A stretch of 64,000 nucleotides of DNA from Ophiura sarsii (Eukaryota > Echinodermata > Ophiuroidea > Amphilepidida > Ophiuridae), in contig CM069446.1 in NCBI GenBank assembly GCA_035610835.1, positions 449,001-513,000 of the forward strand, in the 5' to 3' direction. Under the pieces are notes generated by a model. That model was given only the letters and a program-made list of their open reading frames with translations, was not told the DNA's origin and did no database searches. Below, one piece after another: positions 35,256-46,744 of this stretch; positions within the stretch are counted from its first letter, which is position 1; each line of letters begins with the position of its first letter. The position numbers were made by a program, and so were the translations under genes.

Positions 35256-35306
35256 ATATATTCGCGGCCTGGCCCTATAAATTATAGGGCCAGGCCGCGA
35301 ATATAT
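35256..35306. repeat. Perfect 51-nt palindrome
   Basis: 25-bp arms around one central A at 35281: ATATATTCGCGGCCTGGCCC then TATAA on the left, exact complement on the right. A related GGGCCTGGCCGCGATG lies at 35142. Too regular for chance in this AT-rich setting. Confidence 0.93.
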
Positions 35307-35954
35307 CTTACTAGAGTTAGAGTACGTCCCGTAAGGACATGAACTATGCCCGGTGTGTACTGCAACAACACAATTGAATTGTTACGCGACGTCTAGCAAG
35401 TCATTGCAGAGATCTGATGATTGCCTGAAATTGAAAAGGCTTATTTATTAAATAAGCTTAATCTAATCTTCTCTTCACTTCTTCACTCTGGGCTGGCTCT
35501 GCAAAGCCAGAGTTACGCCAACGCCAGATTGCACATTTATTTATCTCGTATTCAGAGCAGATGTAGATCTATCATCTCCATCTTGATCTGGCAAAGCAAG
35601 ACTATAATGTAAAAATACTTACCTACTGCTGTTACAGTCATATTTGATTGCAATTTACATTTCAACGTAGTCCATCCATTCGAGTGGTCACGCCTCGCCA
35701 AGTTGAGACGTTTGTTTTGGCTGATTTTCGGTGTAGCTAGAATTTGAGGTCAGGTGCCAGACAACCTCAATCCCAGAGAACCTCAAAACCACTTCTTCGC
35801 TGTGATTATGCATTGTGAAAGTGCAGTCGAAAGAATGCGAATGCAATTAATTATAATGAGGGCGACATAGCACCAAGAAAGTGATGAACCAGCAGGTGTT
35901 TCTTTGGGTTTGGACATCAATCTAGTAAACAACCGCTGTCAAAAAATTGGGTCC

Positions 35955-36016
35955 ATCAGAACAGGGAGGTGTCAAATAGACAAATCCTCTATTTGACACC
36001 TCCCTGATCAGAACAG
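35955..36016. repeat. Hairpin flanked by direct repeats
   Basis: 17-bp stems GGGAGGTGTCAAATAGA (35964-35980) and exact complement (35988-36004) around the loop CAAATCC, flanked by ATCAGAACAG at 35955-35964 and 36007-36016. Confidence 0.9.
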
Positions 36017-36398
36017 CTAATGATTTTGAAAAGTGAAATATAATTTTCTAAGAGTTTTGTGAAGATTTTCAGTCAAATAGGCCTATTCTGAAGATATATA
36101 TCAGCGGCGTATAATATGATGAGGCGATTTGACTTTTTTAGTAATGTCATATCGTCGTAAGCGTGACCCCTTAGCCTTAGTTTTCAACTAGAAAAATGTG
36201 ATACCTTTATGTGTATATTTCTAGCTTTCTCATCGCTAACCAATGGTAGTGTTAGTTTACATGTTTTACATTTTAGTCTCTGCTGTCTTTTAGTCAAACG
36301 ATACAGACGGCATATTAAGTTACCTAGTAATCGCGGTTGAATTCTTGACAAAAGCGGTGACATGCGACATTGAAGGAGCTCTATTTTTTACTTTTATA

Positions 36399-37423
36399 TG
36401 AGGGTCATTCAATAAGTTCTACCTCCTACCTCATAACTTTATTATTATATGAGCCAGTTTTATCAAATATCACACGATTGTAGCTTAGAACCTCAGCTAC
36501 ACTAAATCCAATGTAAATTGATCTGAGTACTGGTTGTACTTTTCCGGACATGCAGTGAGAACCAAACCTCGATTTAGTGTGACGGAGACGGATGAAAAAC
36601 AGCAAAATATCGCCGAAGTGATGATTTTCTATTGGCCTATGTAAGAGGCTAAACATACCTATCGGTCAATTATAATTCTAAATGTCAGATATCTCTTTAA
36701 CAGACTATAAACAATAAAGTTGACAGATTGGTTTGGAAAAAATATGCCCTCTGATTACCCTCCCCTAGAGAACCCTGTAAAAGTCATATTTGACTTTCAT
36801 GATAACTATGCGATCTTCAATATATCGAACCAAATGGAGGGATAAAGTCTGTCAAAGCGATAATTTTTTTATCATTGACTACCTGATTGACTATTCTGAA
36901 GGTTGCACATAAGTAAAACTCATATAGTGACTACTATGGTAAAGATTTAACATTCGAGGCATCATTGTGGCTAAGTTGTAACAACGAAAATTTGACTAAT
37001 GTCAGTATTCTGGTATGCCAAAGGCATAGCAATACATTTGAGTTGATAGTACACTATTTGCAAGCCTACAAGAGTTAATATTGTTTATAATCTTATCTAT
37101 ACATGATAATACTGTAATATATTCAGATATCATTCATTCATTTCCATTTTCAGTATTTAAATCATGCTCTTATATCTAACCATACATTACGAAAAAACAC
37201 CCGAAAACATGTGTATATTTTTAAGGTAATTTTCTGTGTCCGTTGTCCAAAATCTCTCTCTGGCTTTGACCGCGTGGTAACAAAAGTAAAACAGATATCA
37301 ATTATCATTTACTACACATTTGTAGCTATGATTCGGAGCTATAATCATGACAAATGTCATGAGGTTGACATTTATATTAGCGATGTTATGAGGGAGGAGG
37401 TAAAACTTATTGAATGACCCTCG
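36399..37423. mobile_element. Mariner-type element, family Z, long copy
   Basis: Ends GAGGGTCATTCAATAAGTTC (left) and complement with one or two changes (right), TA on both sides, TIR about 38 bp continuing through TACCTCCT-CCTCATAAC. About 1.0 kb, the size of a mariner element, but I could not read transposase motifs in any frame. A 159-bp relative is at 49672. Confidence 0.82.
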
Positions 37424-38030
37424 TATATTGTTATTTTAATAATGTTTGCACATCTGGAAACCTTAAAATATATGAACATAATTAGTAAGAGTTTTGCTAT
37501 CTCTGCGTCTGCCCCCACCATTATTTTGCTAGTGTCCCACTGACTGAAAGATGACAACTTATATATAGGAGTTATGCTGGCTATCTAATAATGAAGTTAT
37601 GAAAATGTGAGTCCTCCTCTAGAGTTATACTATCCAGTGAAGATAGGTGTTGTTATCAATGACAAAATAAGTTGTATTATACTATCCACCACTGAAAATA
37701 ACATGGCTGAATTTATGCTATCTATTGAAGACAGCATAGTTTTCTTCAAGGACTTACAGTAGCGTATTAAACTAGGGGTCTTCAGATTAATATTTATGGG
37801 GTAGGGCATGAGGGGAACAGGACTATATTTTGTAAATTCTTTTTTCATTCATTGGGGTGGGGCGGTCAGGAGGATGCCCCCGCCCCCCTCGCCCCTGCCC
37901 CCTCTCGATACCCTCTGAGGACTTGTATGATATTTACTGAAGATAGCATAACAAGGAGTTATAAATGACAGGAAGATAGCATAAGTTGTGTTATTATACA
38001 GCACATATAAAAGTTATATACAGGGTGAGT

Positions 38031-38688
38031 CAAAAAGACTGCAATAGTGGAAAGAAGCCATTTTGTTTTCAAAACCAAAATGAATTTTAAAACTTTTTAA
38101 ACGTTGCAAGAATGATGTATTTATTCCTAACTTTGTGTGAAAAAAATGAAGTCGATTGCATTTTTCATTTGTTTTTGGTGACCCTCTTTGCTGCACCACC
38201 AAATTTACCTGTTTGTCCACGAGCACAGTGATTTTCATTTGAATTGGCACACATTGCATTTTCATATTTGAATATCCCACCAACAAAAAAATGGAAAATG
38301 TCAGTTTTTTTATTAAAATTTAGAACATTATACGCTTTCATAGCATGAGTATGATTATAATTGATTATGCTAACTCACATGTAAACAAGAAAGGATGCAT
38401 CAAATTCCAATAACATCACAAATGAACTCAAGTTTCCAAATTTGAATAAGAGACACATTTTGCGATTTGATGCATATTTTGGGTATCTCGTGGACAAACG
38501 TGTAAAATGGGTGCACTGGTCAAAAGGTTCACCAAAGGCAAACGGAAAATGCAATCGACTTCATTTTTTTACACAAAGTTAGGATTAAATACATCATTCT
38601 TGCAACTTTTAAAATGTTTTAAAATTCATTTTGGTTTTGAAAACAAAATGGCTTCTTTCCACTATTGCAGTCTTTTTGACTCACCCTG
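38031..38688. mobile_element. Mariner-like MITE family Y, copy 2
   Basis: TA then CAGGGTGAGTCAAAAAGACT at the left; AGTCTTTTTGACTCACCCTG then TA at the right. Arms of about 75 bp are nearly perfect, and the interior matches copy 1 at 9918. 658 bp, no ORF of note. Confidence 0.92.
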
Positions 38689-38908
38689 TATACTATCTAC
38701 TGAAGATAGCACATGGAGTACTAGTACTATCGACTGTAGATATGACTAGAACTTTAAGTGAGTTACTGAATGCTGTGCAGACTTGGAGTTGTGCTATATC
38801 AATATTGAAGATAGCATGACCATGACCAGTAACCATTACTTAGTTGAAACATTTTTATAATGATAATAATTAGGTATTCCCTCATGGTGATCTGGTTTTT
38901 TTTCTTTT

Positions 38909-38973
38909 GACCGGGATTTGAACCAGGGACCTCTGAACTCTTGGCAGACGCTCTACTGACTGAGATATTCAAA
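38909..38973 (-). mobile_element. tRNA-derived SINE head (copy D)
   Basis: Minus strand: TCTCAGTCAGTAGAGCGTCT (A box) and GGTTCAAATCCCGG (B box), 65 bp overall and tRNA-like in spacing. The acceptor stem does not pair, so I call it a SINE head or tRNA pseudogene rather than a tRNA gene. Confidence 0.65.
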
Positions 38974-39414
38974 GCATTATAAATGCATCTATAACAGCAT
39001 TAACATGATTAAGTTTGAACTAGGGATTTGATTATTCCAGTTAGAATCCAAGTGTAGATTTCAAATAGAGTCACCCATGCACTAACCCCATTTGAAATTT
39101 AAGATTAATGTAATGTCTTCCATAGGATGTGGGTGTATTGACATTCCGGACAGACCATCCCAACTGGAGAAGTCTGTTTGCCCGTAGAACAGGTGGTTTT
39201 TCTTCTTCTTGGCCTATATCTGCTCATCTTTTATGTGGCTTAATTCAGACAATCTGCCTATCTGAATAATTTGAGCATGGGCATTTTTTCTACAGGTTTC
39301 ATAACTTATCTTATAATGGGTCTCTAACCACACCAAATATTCTAAATGTTATGTGGGGGACGTTAAAAACGTCATACTGGACCTTTTGAATGTTAAAATG
39401 CCAAATTTTGCGTA

Positions 39415-39673
39415 CCATGATTAGCACCATTTAAAGAAAATTAGTCACTTTTCAAAAGTCACATTTTCAACGCACAAGCCGTGGGAAAATGCTGTGCTTG
39501 GCACTTGAATGGCCGGGAATGAAATGGATATTGGCAACTGTGTTGGGTCGTGCCTGAGAGAGCGGGCTATTTGATTATGAACAGGTAACATGTGGTTTTT
39601 TCTTCCCGCGTAGTGTATTGAAAATGTGACTTTTGAAAAGTGACTAATTTTCTTTAAATGGTGCTAATCATGG
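39415..39673. repeat. 56-bp perfect inverted repeat with 147-bp spacer
   Basis: 39415-39470 and 39618-39673 are exact reverse complements (CCATGATTAGCACCATTTAA at the outer left). Homology stops sharply at both edges. Spacer has no ORF. Confidence 0.95.
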
Positions 39674-39890
39674 CTTAACTTTGTTGTTAGGTGGCAACTT
39701 TGGTATCAAATTATGCCGGAAAGATTCATCTAAATGTCTATCTAATCTGTTTGGTCAAAAAATAATCGAAAGTTACTCTAAAGGACCTAAACAAAGTGTA
39801 TGACATTCTTTTATTGAGCACTTTATATTGATCAAACATATTCTTGCAGATTTTCATTTAGATTCATTATGTATCATCACATATCATTGT

Positions 39891-40050
39891 TAACCCTAAC
39901 CCCAGCGGAGAGATTTTGGTGTGGAACGGGGGAGGGGGGAAAGTTGAGGGATTTTGAACAAACAAACCACCGCGGTCCAACCCGAATTCAATCCGCGGCC
40001 ATTTCGCCACATGCACACTCCTACCGATTGAACTAACACGCGAGAGCTTG
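39891..40050 (-). mobile_element. tRNA-derived SINE (copy B) with TTAGGG-like tail
   Basis: Minus strand head GTTAGTTCAATCGGTAGGAG (A-box-like) and GGATTGAATTCGGGTTGG (B-box-like); the 3' end is GCTGGGGTTAGGGTTAA at 39891-39907. Confidence 0.65.
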
Positions 40051-40315
40051 CCCGGGCACACCTCGGAAATCTACACAGCGCAGTTTTCAGGTTGGTATAC
40101 AGTGCGTGTACAGACCCAGACCGGCATGATCCTCTACTCTTTATGAAGGAGTCTGTGACCTTTTAACGTGCTCGGGGATAGCTCTTCTAATACACGGGAC
40201 CAATATTTCTACCTGACTTCCAAACCATGGTGCGCCTATGTACATGCCTACTTCAGTCTGCATGGTCTGAAGGAGGCATGGTGATGAGGCTGTGTTGGTG
40301 TATCGTATTGAACTC

Positions 40316-40379
40316 ACGCTCGCGCCACCTCGCAACACGCTCGCGCCACCTCGCAACACGCTCGCGCCACCTCGCAACA
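40316..40379. repeat. 21-bp tandem repeat, three copies
   Basis: Three consecutive copies of ACGCTCGCGCCACCTCGCAAC, GC-rich against an AT-rich background. Confidence 0.95.
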
Positions 40380-41082
40380 CAATTCAATAAGTGCTATAAT
40401 CAGTTGAATGATGATGAATCTGTTCATGAATATCTTGCTCCACTCAGAGGCACAACAATAATCTTAACAAAACATGCAGTCAAAATATAGACAATGTCTT
40501 TGTGATGTTTAGTTCTGTGATTCTAATAAATCATAACACAACACAAACTAAGGTTTTTTCTGTTATTTATTTTCTACAGTATATCATGGTTTCTCTGGAT
40601 TGGAGTACAAAAAGGTCACATTTATACATTGATAAATAAATCCAATGCAGACATTGGCTTTCAGTAAGCTTTGATACAAACACTTATATTAATATAGCTT
40701 AATAATATGATAATAAATAACTGTGTAGTCTCTTTATGTAATACTCAAAACATACATATTTTACGCCGTATTGAGGCTCACATCTCAAATTAAGACGAAC
40801 ATACTTCATTTTATTTCTCAAATCTATTTAGGTCTATGACTGTAACAGTTATCTATTTGTAGAATATTGTCATTGGATAATTAGTATTTTAATACACTGA
40901 AAAGTTATGCCAACAATTACTGAAATGTCAATACTCCAACATCAATGCAATGATTGATTCACTAAATCTTCTCCAGAAGTGAAGGGTGATTTTACTTAAT
41001 TTCAAGTGAAGTCAATGACTTTTGTTTAGTTGAATCGACCTATGACTCAAGTTGAGCGATTGATCGATTGTAGCCAGTAAAC

Positions 41083-41330
41083 TTAACACTTTCCACGCGG
41101 CTATTAGTTTTACCATTATACAAAACAGATTTTTCAGAAACCTTTCCCAATTTTCCAAATCTATCTCATGGAATACTGAACCAATACTGGGCATGTTTGT
41201 ACTTATGTCAATGCATTTCTCATGGTGATTCCAAATATGGTAATGAAATTCAATAATTTTAACATTTTTGAAACAATTTGTGAAATTTTGGAATGTCGTC
41301 TGCAGTCTGCAGCCGCGTGGAAAGTGTTAA
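41083..41330. mobile_element. TTAA-flanked MITE, family X, copy 3 (best ends)
   Basis: TTAACACTTTCCACGCGGC at the left and GCCGCGTGGAAAGTGTTAA at the right are exact reverse complements of 19 bp including the TTAA. 248 bp, non-coding. Confidence 0.92.
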
Positions 41331-41574
41331 ACTCTAACATTGACAACTGTTAACATCAGCAAAAGTCCTAGACTCAAGTATTAAGACGTAAATCAAAGTT
41401 ATCAAAACACAGAAATATGGGCAATAGAATGCTAATATATAAAGAGACTAATTCAACTAATTTGATAAAGATGTCTTAAAGAGGTGAGTATTGGTAGTAA
41501 TTGTCGAGTATAATCGACTAATTTAAAGCTAAAAAACATAGAAGCATGTAGACTGATATTGGGTTCGATCATGA

Positions 41575-41707
41575 TTTTAGGAATAATTTAGATACCTTTT
41601 TCGAACCATTGTGTTTTGAGCTCCGACGCTGAATGAAGGGGTCGTGATGACCTCAAAAGCTACAATGCTCAAACACCCGAAAAAAGGTATCTAAATTATT
41701 CCTAAAA
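41575..41707. mobile_element. 133-bp foldback MITE
   Basis: TTTTAGGAATAATTTAGATA continuing through CCTTTTTTCG at the left returns in reverse complement at 41677-41707. The 75-bp centre contains GAGCTCCGACGCTGAATGAA. Confidence 0.85.
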
Positions 41708-42049
41708 AACATAGTTTAACTAAAATATGTATGAAGAACCAATCTCTTTTGTTAGCAAGCTCTTAAATAACAGCAGGTGAACAAAATCATTGCCTATTCA
41801 TAAAGGAACTAAGCCTCCACACTCTGGATAAGTGATCTACCTGCTGATTTATTTCCCATTCAAACTACCATCGTTGTGCGTCCACTGACATCGCTGGATA
41901 AATGTTGACATTGCTTCAACTTTCGTGCCGATGTCCGTCCACGTCAGGCGAAGCCCAACTATGGGCGTATGAACAGGCCCTTATTGTGTCAGGTATGAAA
42001 GAATGGAGTCATTTTATCAATAGGTCTTCAATTTGAAATATATAAACCC

Positions 42050-42540
42050 TCAAAAAAGTGGGGATTTTGTTTTCAATCATGTATCTTTCCTATTTTTTTT
42101 CATGATATGTTCATAGTGTAGATGTGTTCATCTTAAATATCAAGTTTGTAGCAATCACTTGTTTCAGTGCTCAGCAACTTGCTTGAGAATATAGGGAGAT
42201 CTCAATCTGAATGTGCCCAAACCATCACTAGTTTGTGCATCACTCAATAGCGCAATACTCTACACTGTATATTTGTCAATGAAACTCTCATTGAACAGAT
42301 GACAGAGTTGTTCTTTTGAGCGGCGCAAAATAGTGGTGAATTTGGCACATTTTCAATGAGACGATCCCTAACAATCCCACATTCGCAAGCAGGTGGCTAA
42401 GCACCAAGATAAGTGATTGCTACAACTAAGGTATCAATGGAAAGAAGAACACATCAGCTTTTCATTGATATATAACGCAATGTAAATCAACATATAATAT
42501 TTGAAAGATTGGTGATTGAAAAAGAAATTGAAGCTTGTTT
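42050..42540. mobile_element. Diverged long inverted repeat
   Basis: Arms centred near 42285 share TTGTAGCAATCACTT, AGCAACTTGCTTG-like and GATGTGTTCATCTT-like segments in opposite orientation. Outer ends are not sharp. No coding signal. Confidence 0.55.
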
Positions 42541-43244
42541 TGAGTATTTTATTAAAGTTAGTTAACAATCCTTTCTATTAGAATAAATACATGTACTAGC
42601 ACCATACCAAATCATCACAAGTCTATAATGTGATATTGCAAAGAGCTGCAAGTTGTGAAGGGAAAACTAACAATTTCAGAATTGAAATAGCACATAGCGG
42701 TTAAAATTAGCCTAAAACATTTGCTGTTTCCATGGTAACAACATATAATTTAAATAAGTAACTTTTTTTTAATTTGCTGTTCTTGTAAACATGTTTACTG
42801 TATACACTTAAACCCTGCATACTTATTAGAAGATCAGAAGATAAACATTACTGGTACTGATCCATACATTTTATTCACTCTATATGACATTATTTTATTT
42901 GAAGGGGAACCTTTTTTACCTAATTTAACATCAAGAAAACTATAAAATAAATAATCCATGATTTCCAAATGGAATGTAAAACAGATGCATAAAACCCTGT
43001 ATTCAATCTCGATCATATTATTATTATATTAATGCAGCAGATAGCCTTTTCATATATAGGTCCCATTTGCAATATTTTTTAAATTTTTATTATGCCCATC
43101 ATCATGTTTAGCCAGCTGCCAGTACCGGTACAGGTATTGTATACTAACTACCTGTATGAAAACTGTACTGTACATGGGTACAACCAAAGTAGCAGCACAA
43201 CAGAGTTACTGAGCAGCTACTTTGGTAGTACTTCACTGGTACTT

Positions 43245-43624
43245 TAAAGGTATATTATGTGATCTTTTCCATGGGACGCCCTCAATCCTCGAAAAAAAAT
43301 TGGAAGCAGATTTTCTTGCAGATATACTTTTCTGATCATAAATTATAAATATATTCCAAGTTACAGAGCGATACGATTCCTAATAACCTCAAAATCATGG
43401 TTTAAAGAGTGAATTTAGAGTAAAATTTGAAAAATAGATTGTACCGCTCGGTACAATCTATTTTTAAACCATGATTTTGAAGTAATTAAGAATCGTATCG
43501 ATCTGTAACTTAGAATATCTTTATGATTTATGATAAAAATGCAAATCTGCAAGAAAATCTGCTTTCTTAGTAAAAATCAATGAATGAGGGCGCTACTTGG
43601 AAAATATCACATAATATGCCTTTA
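43245..43624. mobile_element. 380-bp palindromic element with TA flanks
   Basis: TAAAGGTATATTATGTGAT at the left and ATCACATAATATGCCTTTA at the right. Inverted arms run almost to the centre (AGATTGTACC-GCTC-GGTACAATCT at about 43436-43462). Consistent with a Tc1/mariner-type foldback MITE. Confidence 0.87.
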
Positions 43625-43773
43625 TCAGTGTACCCATATGTACACTGGACATGATTCCTCTTTTAGTCACATAATGACGGAATGAGGACTAGGGTCAACA
43701 GGTAGACAGGAGACAGGTAATGTTCAACATCCACTTCATGTCCTTCAAGACAAGCACCTTCAACAAGTCAAGA

Positions 43774-43842
43774 GAGGGCGCAAGTTGAAGACGACATGAT
43801 TCAACAAGTAATTTGAGGGCGCAAGTTGAAGACGACATGATT
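43774..43842. repeat. 41-bp period duplication inside a possible minus-strand exon
   Basis: GAGGGCGCAAGTTGAAGACG plus ACATGATT occurs at 43774-43801 and 43815-43842. The minus-strand frame 43884-43695 follows a good acceptor-like CTAATTTCAG and is open for 60 codons, but the duplication changes frame within it and no donor or homology is visible, so coding is not claimed. Confidence 0.7.
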
Positions 43843-44203
43843 GGCTGAATGTCACATAGCCCCTCCAACCTCTTTATCATATCCTGAAATTAGGAAAGGT
43901 TTTTTGTATGCATGTGTACTGTAAGACACTATATTTTCATGTCATCTAATTGCCATGCTTAAACATTTTCTTTAAATGGCTAACATAATAAATAAAGAAT
44001 TACATCGTAAATTGGCAAGTCCTTGTAAGACATGACATGTGTATGCACATGATAATGACATGTTTAACAGTATCACCAGTACCATTTAAATTGTAGCACA
44101 ATTTTATTTTGCAGAAACAATCTGAGAAAAGCTAAACATCGTTTACATGGTGTTTTGAAGAAAAAAAGTAAAACACTCCTTTTAATGGCATCCATGTCAT
44201 AAG

Positions 44204-44525
44204 CTGGTCCGGGAGGGGGGCTTGGTGGATATGAGGTTACGGGGATGTGCCGCCAAATAGGGTCCCATTATTCACCTATTGGTAAATGGATGACCCTTTT
44301 TCATTCAAAGCCATTTTTTTAATAATTTATGGGTCTAAAATCCTTGCTGTTTTTAGCCGAAATTCTAGCAAAATCTGTCAAATAGACAGGACAATTATGG
44401 GTTTCTGATAAATGTATGGGTCCATTTCTCCCTAAAATTGGTAAATGTTTGGGTCAATTTTCATTTTGCTGGCAACACATCTCTACCAAAAATATATACC
44501 CGAGTACCCCCCCCCCCCCCCCCTG
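44204..44525. repeat. GC-tract repeat, family G, opposite orientation
   Basis: Starts near GGTCCGGGAGGGGGG, contains ACGGGGATGTGCCGCCAAAT at 44249 and AGCAAAATGAAAATTGACCC in complement near 44460, and ends GAGTACCCCCCCCCC. Same family as 17748-18160. Confidence 0.75.
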
Positions 44526-45089
44526 GAAGCTGGTACAGATGTGGATTGTGGAGTAGTGTATTTATATTATAATTGACACTGAACAAGTAGTGAAAACCAA
44601 TAGTAATGCTTGCCAGTGCTCAAAATTAGCAGGGCAAGCAAGAAGCAAGTTCACAGTTGCTCCTGCTAAGCCTGAAACTTGCTCCTGATTATTATTTGTG
44701 TATATTACACTACCAAGGCAAGATTTGCTTTAGCTTATTATATTGCAGCTATAGTAATGATAAAGCATAGCATAATTCCCTTCATTTTAATGACCCTGTT
44801 TTCTGGGGCTCTCTGGCTCTTATCAAGTACTGTAAAACCAGAAATGTTCGCTAATTTTGTGAAGAGCACTTACTCGTGAACATTTCATGCTGCGAATATT
44901 TCCAATCTACCTTGTAGCAGTGCATTGCAAAATGACATTTGTGAAATTTTTATGACCAGTATTGCCGATTCGTGAAATTTTAAACTCGCAAACATTTCTG
45001 GTTTTGCAGTATCCTGAACCAGGAGCAATTTTTGTTTAAAATCACCCTGGTTTATAATTGTCAACAAATACTCTTGAGTTAATCACGTA

Positions 45090-46531
45090 AAGGTTTTGTC
45101 CAGCAAAAGCATAGTATCACCTCTTTCTCTCCATAACAGAGCAACAGTCTGTGAGCCTCATATAGTCTAGATCTTCAACACTGCAATTTTCAACTAATAT
45201 TTTTGAGTTAATCATGAGTAGCTTTTGTTCAGCAACAACATAGTATCACTTTATGCCCTCCATAATACAGCGAAAGTTTGGTGAGACTCATGACTTAATG
45301 CCCTTGATAATGGAGGGAAAGGCTGTGACACTCATGTACTCTAGATTGTCTCCACTGCCAATTGTCTTTATTTAATCATGTGTAGGTTTTGTCCAGCAAC
45401 TACATAGTATCACATAATACCTTCCAAAACAGAAGAAAGTCTGCGAGACTTATGAATAAATGCCCAGATAACGGAGAGAATATTTGTGAGACTCATGTAG
45501 TCTAGATCTTCTCCATGGCTATTGTGAACTAAAACTGTTCACGTTAATCACATGTAGGCTTTGTCCATGAGAGACTCACGACGTAATGCCCAAAGTCTGT
45601 ACTAATTAGACTTTCTCCACTGCCGTTATCTTAAAAAGTCTGTGAGACTCCTCATTTCATACCCTCCATAACGGAGCGAAAGTCCGTGAGACTCATGTAG
45701 TCTAGATCTTCTCCATGGCTATTGTTATCTAAAACTGTTTGAGTTATTCTCATGTAGGTGTTTGTCCGTGCGAGACTCACGACTTAATACCTTCCATAAG
45801 GGAGGGAAAGTCTGTAACACTCATGTAGTCTAGATTTTCTCCACTGTCGTTGTCTTAAAAAGTCTGTGAGACTCCTCACTTCATACCCTCCATAACGGAA
45901 CGAAAGTCTGTGAGACTCATGTAGTCTAGATCTTCTCCATGGCTATTGTTAACTAAAACTGTTTGAGTTATTCTCATGTAGGTGTTTGTCCGTGCGAGAC
46001 TCACGACTTAATACCTTCCACAAGGGAGGGAAAGTCTGTAACACTCATGTAGTCTAGATTTTCTCCACTGTCGTTGTCTTAAAAAGTCTGCGAGACTCCT
46101 CATTTCATACCCTCCATAACGGAGCGAAAGTCCGTGAGACTCATGTAGTCTAGATCTTCTCCATGGCTATTGTTAACTAAAACTGTTTGAGTTATTCTCA
46201 TGTAGGTGTTTGTCCATGCGAGACTCATGACTTAATATCTTCCATAAGGGAGGGAAAGTCTGTAACACTCATGTCTAGATTTTCTCCACTGCAGTTGTCT
46301 TAAAAAGTCTGTAAGACTCCTCACTTCATACCTTCCATAACGGAGCGAAAGTCTGTGAGACTCATGTAGTCTAGATCTTCTCCATGGCTTTGTCAACTAA
46401 AACTGTTTGAGTTAATCACCTGTAGGCTTTGTCCGTGCAAGACTCAAGACGTAATGCCCTCTATAACGGAAGGAAAGTTTGTACATTAGACTTTTCCCAC
46501 TGCTGTTGTCTCAAAAAGTCTGCGAGATTCC
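45090..46531 (-). repeat. Tandem array repeating the SH2 gene's C-terminal coding end (~112-bp monomers, ~224-bp dimers)
   Basis: Two alternating monomer types, A and B, form a higher-order repeat with dimer spacing 224, 224 and 221 bp (A units near 45693, 45917, 46141, 46362); older units lie at 45148-45520. On the minus strand, A units read GEDLDYMSLTDF then RSVMEGMK and stop, identical to the protein end of the adjoining exon. B units read NLDYMSVTDFPSLMEG then IKS and stop. The array lies immediately downstream of the stop at 46532, so it is 3' UTR, 3' flank or a bank of alternative 3' ends. A possible poly(A) signal (AATAAA on the minus strand) is at 45367-45372. Confidence 0.92.
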
Positions 46532-46744
46532 TTACTTCATACCTTCCATAACGGAGCGAAAGTCTGTGAGACTCATGTAGTCAAGATCTTCTTCGCTATC
46601 ATCACTATCATACTCCTCTTCTTCTTCTTCTTGTTCATATATTGGATTACTTCTTGAGAGTACCAGCGCACATGGAAGCTGTTCCCTATTCAAGGAGTAG
46701 TGATGGATGAGCCGTGGTAAGTCGGGGAAATCACGTCCGAAACC
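46532..46744 (-). CDS. SH2 gene, last exon
   Basis: 213 bp after acceptor tattttgacag, phase 0, ending with TAA at 46532-46534. Completes the SH2 domain (GFGRDFPDLPRLIHHYSLN, then REQLPCALVLSRSNPIYEQ), followed by a Glu run, YDSDDSEEDLDYMS and LTDFRSVMEGMK. The final 20 codons are the unit repeated in the adjoining array. Confidence 0.92.
   Translation of the reverse strand, partial: GFGRDFPDLPRLIHHYSLNREQLPCALVLSRSNPIYEQEEEEEEYDSDDSEEDLDYMSLTDFRSVMEGMK

Noticed and set aside
38909..38973. tRNA gene
   Set aside because: A and B boxes are present but the acceptor and other stems do not pair; similar heads at 25955, 39891 and 62697 have SINE bodies.
43695..43884. Host exon on the minus strand after CTAATTTCAG
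   Set aside because: A 41-bp internal duplication shifts the frame, no donor is evident and no family is recognised. Kept as a note only.
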